A DNA stretch of 64,000 nt from Planococcus citri (lineage: Eukaryota > Arthropoda > Insecta > Hemiptera > Pseudococcidae): the NCBI RefSeq assembly GCF_950023065.1, contig NC_088677.1, positions 59,173,469 to 59,237,468 of the forward strand, in the 5' to 3' direction. The position numbers and the translations under genes were made by a program. The notes below the pieces were generated by a model. That model was given only the letters and a program-made list of their open reading frames with translations, did not search any database and had not been told where the DNA came from. Shown piece after piece: positions 1 to 13,364 of the stretch; position 1 is the stretch's first letter, and every line of letters begins with the position of its first letter.

Positions 1-1140
1 CCATTTAAAAATTAAGTAGAAATTTACAGACGCAAAGAACTGCTGGTTCTCCTTCTTCAAATTTGGCGCCAAAATATAATAGCTAAGTTATAATAAAATC
101 CTAAATCTCTAATTGGCTATACATATGTTGAAATATAATTCGCTGATTGGCTGAAAAAAAGTGAAACAATATAACTTTTTCGTGCATCGCGCAAAAACTA
201 CAAAAACGTACTCCATGTCAAACTTGTGTTATTGACTTCCCATTTCTTAAAAATCACTGTGAATTTATTTTTAAAAAAAAGCTCATTTCAGCAATGTTTT
301 TAAAAAATTACATGGAAATTTGTTAAAATGCCATAAAAATGATTAAAGTAAGCAAAAAAAAAACTGGCGAAACATAACCAAAAATTGAGCATAATAATGC
401 AAAATTGCTCAAATACTTGAAAAAATTCTTGAAAATTGATCAAATATTATCAAAATGGAATGAAATTTTGAAAAAAAATCCCATATAGTATCATAAAAAC
501 TGTAGAATTGGCATTGAAATCATGCACTTTGAAAGTTACTAAAAATTGATGAGATTTCAATTTAAATTACGCGAATATTTGCAAAAATTGCTCAAAACAT
601 CATTAAAACTTATTAAAATGATTAAAAAAAAAAAAAAAAAAACATCAAAACTTGATGAAATTCAAAATTTACGTCATCAAGAATTTGTTAGGATTGTAGA
701 AATTAAGTAAGTAAATTAAATTCTTTAAACCGACTTCTTAGTGATTAAAAATTGCCATAAATTTATGAAAAATCACTCAAAAATGTGTTAAATGTCATGT
801 CATAAGTCATGACTCGAAATTTGCGAAAAATATCGCAAATATGCACACATATCAAATAATTGTTGGAAATTTAGCGCAAAAAAATGATCGAATATCATCA
901 AAATTACGTTAAATTTTTCAACAATTACACAAAATACAAAAAACCGCAAAATTGCATGAAAATTGCTGAAAATTACAAAAGAAGTTGATGAAGTTCTGAC
1001 AAATTTTGGCAGAAACTGCAGAAAACGATCTTAAAATTTGTTAAAATAAAATTGAAAACAATTTACACGTTATAAAATTTTGCAAAAATTATACTCGTAC
1101 GAAATATCATTAAGGCTGTAGAATCCAGCGAAAAATGATT
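1..1140. repeat. A+T-rich low-complexity block
   Basis: This stretch is built from degenerate short words such as AAAATTGCTCAAAA, ATTAAAATG and TGAAAATT, with a 19-base A run at 624-642. No frame of useful length is open and no splice-flanked exon is visible. It reads like an old, decayed tandem repeat or intergenic DNA. Nothing else is seen in it. Confidence 0.5.
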
Positions 1141-3989
1141 GGTTTATTGATGGCATCTGAGCTGCCCCCCATCAGAATACATCTGATCATACCTGATCAT
1201 ATTCGAATACATATTTCGCCAATCCAATTACATATATGTGGTCGGACTGGTTCAGATCCAATCATTTCCTTCTGACGATGATATGGATATAAACTGCCAA
1301 AAATTAAGGGATTTCAGTAAACCTGAACCGAATTTGACAAAAATTGCTTGACAAGTGATACATTACAAAGATCAAAAGGTAATATCGTCTAATGAAGAAA
1401 ACCAGGAGCCAAACAAAATGATTTGCGAACATGATTCATGGCTCATTATTATTATGAACGATAGATGGATCATTCAAATCACATTTCTGATCCGAATCGT
1501 GATTCAAATTGTCCAATCCTGGTCCCTTATGTAGTTGAAACTTCATTTCAAAGTCCTCCCTCCTCCCCGAGAGATGATCTCTTCTTCACTTTTCAAGATA
1601 ATGCACATCAAGAGCGAATAAACCCAAATTTTCAGTCTGCTCAGCTTACTTCTCGGACACCCTGTATAATACGTACGGTACTAACGTATGTCGTACCGAA
1701 GCAATATGCAACGTAATAACCTTCAACTGTGACCGAGCTTTTTTTTTGGCTGAATTCTCGCTGTAATATTCTCATACCACACTATATCGGTCCAAAAAGT
1801 GCTACTCTTATACCCAGGTTCATTAATGCGTATCCGTGCATACTTCCAACGATAAGATGAATACCGTTGATAAGCTGGCTAAAAATGTCCGTCGACTGGC
1901 GGTAAATTGTCCGGCGTGAACATTAATAAATCAAAGGCTACGGTGCGGAGCAGCTCGGTTATAGGTACCTGTACTATGAAGTAGGTCTAGGTACCTCTCT
2001 CTACCTTTACACCATTCAACCTCCAATCCGAGCTTTTCTACCACACGTTTCGTGGACCTTTTGCGACTGCGACGTCTACGCTGGTCGGGTCGGCGTCGTC
2101 GTCGGGTGTGCGTAAATTCGTTAATAATACGATAAAGTATACTCTACAACAGCACAGCGTATAAAATAGGCCCTGTGTTATCCTATTATCAAAACTAATT
2201 CTCGGCTCTGCATTACATATACATAGAGTGCCATGTACACCGGCGGCTCGGCTCGGCTCGTCGTCGTCGCCGTTTCATCTGGGGTATTATACGCGACAAT
2301 GGCACAGCACAGGCTCACCAAAAACAGCAGCGAGGATACTCGACTGCCATATTTCTTCGGCTTATGGTTATAGAGAAAAGATACCTGTTCATAATGTACG
2401 TTGGTATAGCTTTAGTTTCCCCCTGTTCCAGGAACTTGCTAGATGCTTCCAAGGTGTGTATACGAAACAATTTCGGATGGAAAAATTGCCTCTATGTACG
2501 AGGGGTATTCGCCTAATTAATTCCACAACATTGATAATTTCTTCAACGCCTTCATCGTCGTCGAGCCCGAGCTCGGCGTAATACCTCGCCGAATTATTAA
2601 TCAACGTGTACTTCAACAAGCCTCCAGGTCTTGATAGTTACATCTAATATGCCTCTGCTGTGCAAGCAAAATGACCTGAATTTCAAACTGGGTTAACCAC
2701 ATTTGCATACTACTTAATATCGTGGAGAGAATATACCCCTTTACCGGAGCCAAAGTATGAAGAACTTGAATCGAAAATGCAAGTACAGATTTAGTTCAAT
2801 GAATGCTGCATTCGAAAAGAGTAGGCTATTAAAAAAGCTCATTCTGGATTTCACATCATTTTAAAATATAGAAGAAACCACGATCGACAAAATTTTTTAA
2901 TTTTTTCTCGCCTCCATCTCGACCAAGTTGAATAATATTACTCTGGCAAGAAAAAAAATCCATCTAAAAAAATTTCTCAAACCGTAGAGCGCTACTCAGG
3001 TTACCGGATCTACTTTGTTTATCGGAGAGCCTTGTTGACACAATCTCAGGCGCAAAATTACCATTTATAATCCGACAATGTTATCGAGTAAAGTATGCTT
3101 TAAAGCGTTCATCGTCATCTGGCGGCTTAACTCGATCCCGATGGCAAATTTTAATTACACTTCGTTCGTCTACTACGATACGATACGATACGACACGACG
3201 ACGATCGGTGCACCGTTCCTGTATCGTCTTATATAGGTAGGTATAAGACCTATCTCTCTCTCTCGAAGGTACGACAATATAACGTGATACGGTACATCTC
3301 TCCGTCATGATCGTCCAACCAAAGTACGAATGAGGGAAGAAGGTGGAACGCGGAGGCTGCGGCTTTCACGAAAAATTACCTAGTTATGATAAAAATTCTC
3401 GGCAATAAGTTGACGCAAAACCGTTGCCGCTATCCGACAGATAATCCGACATCTATTTTTCAGTTTACTTCGTTATTTCTGCGGATTATCCGTAAGCTGG
3501 TGCATTACCTGTGCGTCCGTCCGCCCCTTATTTATTCAGTACATTTTTTTCAATTTTATCAAAATCGGATTACCTACCGCTAGAGCGCTAGCGTGAGCCG
3601 TACTATACCTTGCCACTGCTTAGGTACCTACCTATCGTATTGGTAAAAGGTATCTGTATAGGCCTATAAGGAAATACGCCATGTATAGTGTCTTCTGCTC
3701 TCAAGACGAAAATTAAATTTTTCAGTCGTTGAACGGTGGCCAACTACGAGAACTAGGAGGAAGGGAGTTTCATGCGAGACCCATGGAACGATCGCCATTA
3801 TGACGCGACGGAGTTTTTAGTAAGGAAACTAGTACTTTTAAAACCCATAATTTTTTTAGAATATTAAAAAAAAAATTGAATCAGAAAAATGAGGACATTT
3901 CTCATCTATGTCAAAAATGACCCTCAAAACCTTCTGCAGTTTGGAATATGACCAAGAGAAAGATTTCTGAAGTTGTAGCTGCACAATCA
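1141..3989. other. Non-repetitive non-coding stretch
   Basis: More balanced base composition than its flanks, with TAGGTACCT words near 1960-2000, CGTCGTCG runs near 2090 and 2260, and a short CGATA repeat near 3175-3200. The 83-residue frame from 1465 and the 117-residue frame from 2228 have no recognisable domain and look like chance frames. The word GGACACCCTGTATA at 1655-1668 is seen at the ends of some insect transposons, but no partner end is found here. Confidence 0.45.
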
Positions 3990-6720
3990 TATATTTGAAA
4001 TCTTAGAACTTCAAAAAAAAAAAAAATCAAGCCCAATCAAAATGACTTAATATGACCCTGGGGACAATATTTCTAAAATTTGTAGCTGCTCAGTTCTCGT
4101 TTTCAAGATTTTGATGATTTTTCATTTTTTTTTTTTTTTTTTTAAATAAATTGAGGCCTTAAAAATATTACTTGATTTTGAGACCCCAATTTTATTATTC
4201 GATTACGAGATTCTAATTTCAAGACCCTGATTTTGAGATATCGATTTTGAAATTTTGATTGGGAAACCTCGATTTGAGACCCCCAAGACCACGACACTGA
4301 GGTCCTCATTTCAAAACCGTGATTCTGAGATCTGATTGCGGGACTTCGATTTCGAGACCCCAATTACAAGACGTCAATTTTGAGACCTCATTTAAGGACC
4401 CCCTTTTTGAGATCTACATTTTCAAGATCCCTACAATGAGATCCTAATTTGAAGACCCTGATTCTGAGATCCGATTGCTGGACTTCGATTTCGAGGCTCC
4501 AATCACAAGACGTCAATTATGAGACCCCGTTTGAAGACCCCTTTTTCGAGACCTACATTTCAATATCCCGATAGTGAGATCCTAATTTCGGGACCGTGAT
4601 TTTGAAATCCGATTATGAGACCTGGATTTCGAGACCCCAATTTTTAGATCCTAATTTTGAAACTCCAATTGTGAGACTTCGATTTCAAAGGCCCAATTTC
4701 AAGACGCCACTGACTTCAAGACCCTAATTTCGAGATAAGTACTGATTTTGAAACTTCGATCGGAAGACCTCGATTTCGAGACTCAAAATCTTCATTTTTG
4801 GAACCCTATTTCAAGACCCCGATTTTAAGGCCCTCAACATTGAGATCCTAATTTCAAGCTACTGGTTTTGAAATCCGATTTTGAGGCTCAGATTTGGAGA
4901 CCCCAATTGTTAGATACTGACCTCGATTTTGGGACTGTACATTCAAGGTATACTTTCAGGACCCCATTTTGAGACCTTTTTTTCGAGACCTCTTTTTCTA
5001 GACCTCCATTTCGAGACCTCACCTCATTCTTGATTTCAAAAAAAAAAAAACCAAACCCAATCAAAATGCCTTAATATGACCCTGGAAACAATATTTCTAA
5101 AATTTGTAGCTGCTCAGTTCTCGTTTCAAGATTTTGATGATTTTATCATGTTTTTTTTAAAAAAAAAAAAAAAAAGAAATCGAGGCCCTAAAAATATTAC
5201 TCGATTTCGAGACCCCAATTTTATTATTCGATTACGAGATTCTAATTTCAAGACCCTGATTTTGAGATACCGATTTTGAAATTTCTATTAACCTCGATTT
5301 CAGACCCCAAGGACACGACACTGAGGTCCTCATTTCAAGACCGTGATTCTGAAATCTGATTGCGGGACTTCGATTTCGAGACCACAATATTACAAGACGT
5401 CAATTTTGAGACCCCATTTAAGGACCCTTTTTTCGAGACCTGCATTTCAAGATCCCGACAATGAGATCCTAATTTCGGGACCATGATTTTGAAATCCGCT
5501 TATGAGACTTGGATTTTGAGACCCCAATTTTTGGATCGTGATTTTGAAATTCCGATTGTGAGACTTCGATTTTAAAGGTGCCAATTTCAAGACGTGCGCC
5601 GACTTCAACAACTTGATTTTGGGATACCGATTTTGAAACTTTGATTGGTAAATCTCGATTTGAACCCCCATTTCAAGATCACGACACCGAGATCCTAATT
5701 TCAAGACCCTGATTCTGAGATCCGATTGCGAGACTTCGATTTCGCAGCCCCAATTACAAGACGTCAATTTTGAGACCCCGTTTAAGGACACCTTTTTTGA
5801 GACCTACATTTCAAAATCCCGACAATAGAGATCCTGATTTCGGGACCCTGATTTTGAAACCCGATTATGAGACTTGGATTTTAATTTCAAGACCCTGATT
5901 CTGAGATCCGATTGCGAGACTTCGATTTCGCAGCCCCAATTGCAAGACGTCAATATTGAGACCCCGTTTAAGGACACCTTTTTTGAGACCTACATTTCAA
6001 AATCCCGACAATAGAGATCCTGATTTCGGGACCCTGATTTTGAAACCCGGTTATGAGACTTGGATTTTATTTCGAGACCTCAATTTTTAGATCCTGATTT
6101 TGAAACTACAACTGTGAGACCTCGATTTCAAGGGCCCAATTTCAAGACCGTGATTTTAAGACCCCAATTTCGAGATGAGTACTGATTTTGAAACTTCGAT
6201 CGGAAGACCTCGATTTCGAGATTCGAAGTTCCAAACCATGACTTCAAAACCTTCATTTTTGGAACCCTATTTCAAGACCTCGATTTCAAGACCCTGATTT
6301 TAAGACCCTCAACATTGAGATCCTAATTTCAAGCTACTGGTTTTGAAATCCAATTTCGAAGCTCAGATTTGGAGACCCCAATTGTGAGACACTGACCTCA
6401 ATTTTGGGACCGTAAGTTCAAGGTATAATTTCAGGACCCCATTTTGAGACTTTTTGAGACTTTTTTTCGAGACCTCTTTTTCTAGACCTCCATTTCAAAA
6501 TCTCGATTTCGAGACCTCATCTTTGATTTCGAGACACCAATTCCAAGACATTAATTACTGACCTCAATTTCGGGACTGTAAATTCATGAAACTGATTTCA
6601 GGACCCCATTTTGAGACCTCATCCTTGATTTAGAGACTCCAATTCCAAGACATTAATTTCAAGACACCAATTTCAAGAGCCCCATTTTGAGATCCGGATT
6701 TCAAGTCACTGATCTTTGTG
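3990..6720. repeat. Degenerate ~20-bp satellite with nested duplications
   Basis: From about 4140 to 6720 the text is a long series of variants of 'GAGACCCCAATTTCAAGA' and 'CCCTGATTTTGAGATCC', that is, a unit of about 17-22 bp with core GA(G/C)ACC...ATTT. Larger duplications are nested in it: 4020-4400 recurs at 5040-5440, including the non-satellite lead-in with 'TTGTAGCTGCTCAGTTCTCG', and 5695-5880 recurs nearly unchanged at 5885-6065. The open frames here (4142-4363 and 5447-5791 minus, 5076-5279 plus) are repeat translations, not genes. This is an old minisatellite that still expands by unequal exchange. Confidence 0.85.
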
Positions 6721-9396
6721 AGACCAGTTTTGAAAACTTGGAAAAGAAAAGTTAAATTTCTAATATTTGCAGTGTAATTTGATTTCACAATATTTTAATT
6801 AACTTCAGAGAACTTAGAAAAAAATGACAGTTTCTGACATTTCGAGTTACAATGGAACCTCATTTGGGATATTTCATCTGTTGAGAAGCTCGTGCTCGCG
6901 ACGTCAAATTTTGAAAACTTGAAATGAATGTTGTTGATTTTTCAAAATTACAACAGAATTTTGAAAAGTTGAGCCATTTTAGAATATTTTTACCTTCAAT
7001 TAAAATTAGTTGCAACTTGAGTAATCCGCAAATTCAACTCCTTTTCAAAAAAAAATTACAATTTTCGAAAACTTTTCAATTCAAAATATATTTTTTTAAA
7101 TTCGAATAAATTTGGCCAATCTCAGATTTTACGAGTTGCTTTGTACGATGCCCTCCCCCATAATTGAACTCTCTCTTACGTTACACTCCACCAATAAAAT
7201 TCAAACCAAAGATGACGAGTCGAGTTGACTTTTTCAAACCGTTTAATATTAATTTGAATTTCCACTTCAAAAAATTCTATAAAATAAACAACTGGCCACA
7301 TGTGCTAGTAATTTCGAAACCACCGAGCAGAAAATTCATCTAAATTCAAACAATTGTTAGTGCTCTAAAAGTAACACTTTATTCTTAAGCTGTTCGAAAT
7401 AAGTTTTTATTACCTCTTCATAACAACACGTTCACATCTCATGCACCTTCTTTTAATCCTACAACTATTCTACTGTAACGAAAACAATTTCTTAGACACT
7501 GCCTTCCTCTCTCCTTCGCTTTCCTTACTGCTATCCTTTCGACAAAACTGCAAGTTGTACCTAGCGAATATATCGTCTGTAAAACTCGTCAGAAACGCCG
7601 GAGTGATTTACAATAATCAAAAAAAGCTCACGTTTTCAACTACATACATACAACAGCACTGCTCATAGTGCTCGTATATACGGTTAAACTTTCTCCATAA
7701 AGTCAAATTGTTTCTTTTCTTTAGACTGGTAACAGTACCTCGTACTACGAGTATATGTTGATGGCGAGAGAATTCATTTGGATTATCTACTGTACTATAC
7801 ACGTCGTCGTAGAAAAGCACACGTGTAGGACTGTAGGTAGAGGTACATACATGGGGTTGGCTTAGCATTGTTTTGCTATTACAAGCAGCAGCGAAACAAG
7901 CAAAACGAAATACATAGGTAATTCAAGACGATAATCTAGCTGCGAATATTCTCTTGCATAAGTAATCAATGTGATTTACAGAACAATACGTTACAGTTCA
8001 TGTTACAAGAAGATTGCATTCGAGAAATGGCGATACACGTTTGAATTTAAATTACTCAGAAATAGACTACAAATATGTACAAAGCAACCAGATAGTATAA
8101 CAATTATCTCCCAAGAAACCAACACGCCGATAATCTTCGATAATTATCGAATTCAAAATACAAGCGAAATGTAGAAGAGGTAGGTACTTCACCCTGTATA
8201 AATATCTCGAAAATGTAGCCAATTTTCCAAATTGATAGGTACTCACCCTGAAACAGAGGCAAAAAAATGGAAAAAATTAATATTAAAACCACAATATATA
8301 TTTTCCAATCGTCGTTATTATAAGTTATATAATTTAATTATAAGTCAACAGCAACTCGAGCCATTTTGAAAGTTGAAGGTTAACTCGTCCTTTATCTCAC
8401 CTCTCTACCAGCTACCTACCCGATCAGTTAACCTCACAAACCATCGTTATAGCCTCTGTATTACTTTTACGAAGAAGTTCACGAAAAAAAAACATCATTT
8501 TTTTCGGTCATTTTCGTCCCTACATACACAACATTCGCACACGCTGTAAAAATACTACAAGAGCCGCAGATGCGAGTGACTTTCCAATATGGTACGATTT
8601 TTCTCTGGCACTGTCATATCAATCTGTTGAAAATATAAAGCGGCCAACAACACTGTTTCCCTCTTCCTCATCTAGGCTGCTCATCTCACATCACACAAGA
8701 GGTTTTCCATCCAGTTTAGGTACCAGAATGCTGACCAGACAGCGATGCTGGAATTTCATCGACACACACACATTTACCCTAATCACATTGGTATTCAAAA
8801 TACGCGTTGCCAGCGGAGAAAAAAAGAGGAAAGAAAACGTTTAGTCATTTGGAAAAATTCATCGACCGACGACGACCGTGCGGTAGGCAATTTAATTACA
8901 GCACTTTTGTTTTCGAATGCCAAACCTATCGTCAAAATTTCCAATACGAAGGGTCAAGGTTGATGTTGTCGATTGTTCCAATACCACCTACCTCACCTGT
9001 CTCCGCGGTGTCTTCTTCTTATATATTTTGAAAAATACGTGAGTAATCCTTGTTGGCCTGTAAAACGCTATCTAAGCCCATTCGTGCCCCCCCCCCCATC
9101 TAAATTATCCACATCTTTAGCAATAATGTCCGGACTCCTGTAATATATGTACGAAAGTTTTTTTTTTTTTTGAAATTAAAGTCTAATTTTTAAATCATGG
9201 CTGGTGAACTTACTGATAATTTTAAGATCGGGGTATGTCCATAATGTACTATTACCTATAATGTAGAATGTTTGGTAAAGCATCAATTTAATTTTGTAAT
9301 TGAATATCGAAGACAGGTACAAAATTAGAACTTCAAAAATTACACGAAAAAGGTTCTCTTCAATTTTGCACACAGACAAAATATGAAAATGACTCA
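6721..9396. other. Intergenic or intronic stretch, no gene seen
   Basis: 6721-7140 is A+T-rich with short TTCAAAA words. 7140-9170 is less repetitive and carries C runs (near 9090) and T runs (near 9160). Frames of 60-83 residues overlap on both strands without coding character. CACCCTGTATAAATA occurs near 8192 and a similar CACCCTGAAACAG near 8245; neither can be tied to an element or promoter. Confidence 0.4.
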
Positions 9397-10129
9397 GATG
9401 TAGGTCCTCAAAGAGGGTGAATTTTAGAAAAAATCAGATTTTTTGCTCAAGCTCTTACGCCACCCATTTTGTAAAAATGTCCCAGTTTCAAAATATAGTA
9501 GCCTACGTATTTTGAGATTTTACGTCAACCTAGGCCACTGCAATCAAAAATCCATCAATGCCCACTTTCAGGGTCCTATAATGAAGGGCTGAAAATTTGC
9601 AAATACAGAGCTCAAGTATTTTTAAATGAATTGATGTTTTGAACATGTTTTCTTCTGAAATAATTTGTATTAATCATGTTAAAATCCCCCAAGATATTAT
9701 TTTTGAAACTGGGAAGTAATTTTGGAACGCAGTGGTGCCAATTTTTTGGGAGTTAAAAATTAAAAAAAAACAAAAACACAAATATTTTTCGGTTTTTTGA
9801 AAATTTGCAATAACGATCAGAAAATTGGCACCGTGTCAATGTTTCAACATAATTGATGCAAAATATTTAAGGATAAAAAATTTTCAAAACATGCATTTAT
9901 CCAAAAATAAAAGTGATTTGAAAATTTTTAATCACCAATTAGTAGAACCCTAAAAGTGGACTTGATTTTGATGGCAATAGCCTAGGTCGACGTATGTAGA
10001 ATCTCAAATACTAGATATACTTTGGAAGTGGGCCATTTTCCCAAAAACAGATACGGCAGGGGCTAGAGCGAAAAAAACACAACTTTTTCAGAAGTTAATC
10101 CTCTTTGAAAACTCACCTACGTATCCTAG
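9397..10129. mobile_element. Foldback (long inverted-repeat) element, family 1
   Basis: The first ~370 bp are an imperfect reverse complement of the last ~370 bp. The outer ends pair 'TAGGTCCTCAAAGAGGG' (9401) with 'CCTCTTTGAAAACTCACCTA' (near 10100). The inner ends pair 'GTGCCAATTTTTTGG' (9733) with 'CAGAAAATTGGCACC' (9817). No transposase frame is present. Relatives lie at 32040-32480, 49550-49795, 58221-59199 and 61258-62220, and a terminal piece at 10340-10430. It is best read as a non-autonomous foldback or MITE-like element. Target-site duplications could not be fixed by eye. Confidence 0.75.
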
Positions 10130-12560
10130 TAAGACTAAGAAGTTGATTTATTTATTAGTAAATATTGATTGATATAAGTATGTAGAATTGAAATCGTCAA
10201 ATTAGTATAAAATTTAGAATAGAAGTTGTACCAAAAGGTAAGTGCCTTGTATGAGATAGAAAAGTTAATTTATTAGAAAGTACATAATACATATCTTTCT
10301 CCTCTCCAAGGACACCTTCCAATGGTAAATTTTTCTTTAGTGAATATTTCAACTCGAAATGAAGGTCTGCATTGAATGTGGTCAAAATCCTCCGAAATTT
10401 TTTTTTTCGTAATCTACCCTAATATTCATATTTTTTTGTCCTTGAATCAATTATATACAGGTTTACCACCTATAAAGATGACTTTTCAATTTTGTGCTCC
10501 TTTCAAAGTTCGAAAATGTGGCACAATCACACATAAGCTGGCTGCAATATTGAATGCAATTTTAGACAAACATGCAAGCACTATACTACGAATATCAATA
10601 CAAACAAACCGTCAGCCAATTCACTGATTGAAAGAGGATTTTTGCATTCGATTTTCGTTCATTAGTTGTTTTAGTGCCTATTGCTTTCTTCAAACATGAT
10701 AATAACCTCACACATTCACGAGTGGAATCAATTGAAAACTGATATCTCGCTTCTCGATAAAAATATGTCTGATTTTAACGAAGTTTAAAAAATATTTCAA
10801 GAGAAAATCACACAAATCACATCTTTATTTTCGACTTACAACACATCTTCCTGGTCAAAAACTCATTTCAATATCTTCAGTCCTTCCCAACCCTCACCTC
10901 CTCCAATTCGATCCTGTCCAAAATCAGCCCAACACCGATGCCATCCAAAGCACCAGCCATAAAACGAAAAATCTTACGTAGCTTTGTCATTTGACGAAGA
11001 AAAAAAGCAAAAAAAAAAATCGATAAATTTGCGTGTGACGGTAAATTATAATAAAAAAGGATAAAAGCGCGCGGAAAAGGCGAAGAGGTAAATTAATAAT
11101 CTCGAAAGTTTAGTTATTTTTCGCCGTACCGCTATGCTTTTCTTTTTTCTTTCTTTTTTTTTCATACTTGGCTGTTTTGTTTTTACGTGCCTTTTCGCCC
11201 TTCCTGCCTCAGCCTGGTTCTGGCTTCGCATACCTAGTCGTTCGTTTCTTTTGGCGCTTTATTATTAGGAGGACCGACGAGGACGTGGATGTGGACGAGG
11301 CTCGCTACGCCGCCACCGTCATCGTCGTAGGTCGTCGTCGCCGCCATCGTCCTTGTCGTCTTTCTAATGAATCGTAAAAAATGATCGTAAAAGTTCTAAC
11401 ATTTAAGCTTAAACCCCTTTCGAACCGTCGCCTCTATTTTAGAATGAAAAATAACCTCCTAAAATTTACAAGTAACCAAATATTAAACGTAATTGTTACG
11501 TTATTAACGAAAATTAATTTTTCACTCCTTTCTTCTCGGTTCTTTTTTTTTTTTGTTCTCCGAGACTCGTTTTCTTTCTTTATTTCTTCTCTCGACTACC
11601 ATTACTTACCATTTCCCCTCAGGCGGTTTTTCTTTTTTCGTTAAAAATTAAACGTACACATGCACGTGCCGACGATAACACAAAATCGTGTAGATTTCTA
11701 AATTACGCTTTTGTGTTTGTTAACCATAAAGGGAGGTGGGGTGGGATTGCGAAAGGGCAGAATTGGAAAAAGTGCAAACACGAGGATAAGTTATGTTAAT
11801 TTTTTTTTCTCCTTTTCGAACTTTTTATTTTAGCTATATTTCTGATCTTGACACTTAACGAATGGTTTAAAATGGTTATTATTTATTTACCTAAGTATTT
11901 TATTTTTTCTTTCGAATTTGGTGCGTTTCTGCATCATTGCTTCTGCGTTTTTATCGAAATTTTCTTTATAAGAAAACAAAAAACTGAACTATCACACCCT
12001 TATGCGATATGATGCCCTTCAATATCGGTAGAGGGATCCCCCTTCCCAACTTCTTTTTCGATTTTATCGAAAAGTTTCGAGTAAAAATATGGTAGCAGTT
12101 TCCCTTTATCGCATACCTTAATTCTTAAACTGCAAGACTCGTTGTTTTGATTTTTTTTTTCATCATAAAAAGATTCCCCTATGGTGTGATTTTTTATGTT
12201 CATTTCCTGCAAGTTATCTTTATTTCTTATTGTTAGTGTGATTTTCTCAAGAATAACCAAGTAGTGGCATGAAACTACTAAAATTTTAGGTGTATCTGCC
12301 CCCCTCTACGGGTACTTGTAAACATTTTGGACGACGCTATTCGAGCAATATTTTCTCAAAATCGATACTCGAGTTTCATTGATGCTAATTTATAGGATTT
12401 GATACAGGAAACTTGAACCAAAATCCTCGCGTGCTCGAATTTTTAGGAGGAAGGAAAAGAATATCGACATAAAAATCAATCGAAAAGATCTAACAAGTTG
12501 ATACATCCAAAAATCAGCATTTCAGAGGGCTATTAAATGCTTATTTTTACGCTCGAGCGA
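10130..12560. other. Non-coding stretch with a repeat fragment and GAC/GTC tract
   Basis: 10340-10430 matches the terminal part of foldback family 1 ('GGTCAAAATCCTCCGAAATT'). 10607-10690 resembles 18655-18735 ('ACTGATTGAAAGAGGATTTTTGCATT' type text, quoted in part), another dispersed repeat. 11276-11352 is rich in GAC/GTC triplets and gives spurious Arg/Val/Asp frames on both strands. T-rich runs fill 11540-11640. No exon is supported. Confidence 0.45.
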
Positions 12561-13364
12561 TTACTAGCGAGAGAGTGAGTGGAAAAGTAAGAAGCATACA
12601 ACCAAGTAAATTTTTTTAGGTGTAATTCAGGTAAGTTGAATTTTTAAAATCGATATTTTAAAAAGAATCACAAAATTGACCAATTTCTGACACTTTTTCC
12701 AGCTTTGTAATGATTTCTGAACACAAACTTGATACATATTAGAACATTTTTAGCAGAATTCTTCAACATGAAAATGTGTTCTTTTACCTACAAATATTTT
12801 TCAAGACAAATGTTTCGATTTTTGAAGCATTTCTTGACTTTCGATTCATTTTGAAGCAATATCAAATCAATTTTCAAAAATATTGGACAAAATTGACTTT
12901 TTACCCTATTTTTAAACCATTTTTATGCGATTAAAATGAAATTAGTTCAAGGACGAGTCACATCCTAACAGGAAGCGTAAAGTGTTTGGATCACCCCAGT
13001 GACTTTACCATTGGGGTTGAAGATGATCTGAAGTGATGAATGAAGTCTAATGATCACAGTTTAAGTGAGAGATATTCTTACAGATCACAGAAAAAATTTA
13101 CGTTGAAATAAAACAAAAACAAATGGAAAATGCAAAGCCTACTACAAGCAACTTTATCGATATTTATCCAAATGAAAAAACGAAATTATTATTTTTTTTA
13201 CGATTTAACATCACCACCAAACAACGAATATGTTGAATTAGAAATGAAAGCAAGGATCAAGGGGCTGAGGTGAATCGTTTCAATTTTTTTTAGGTGGCAT
13301 AGTGCTATTGTTTTGGCGATGGATTCCCAAAAAAAGCAACAAAATTAGCTTAGTTCACTGACCA
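12561..13364. other. A+T-rich non-coding stretch
   Basis: Dispersed-repeat-like text made of TTTTCAAA and TTTTTGAAG words, with no open frame of interest and no clear repeat partner within the window. Nothing functional is seen. Confidence 0.35.

Noticed and set aside
1655..1668. GGACACCCTGTATA as a transposon end
   Set aside because: This word is common at ends of insect elements, but no inverted partner, target duplication or internal element could be found around it.
5447..5791. 114-residue minus frame with repeated 'LGSQN'-like peptides
   Set aside because: The repeat period of the peptide is the ~20-bp satellite unit; frames open and close at random along the array.
11276..11377. Arg/Val/Asp-rich coding-like stretch
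   Set aside because: Produced by a degenerate GAC/GTC triplet repeat, which is open in several frames.
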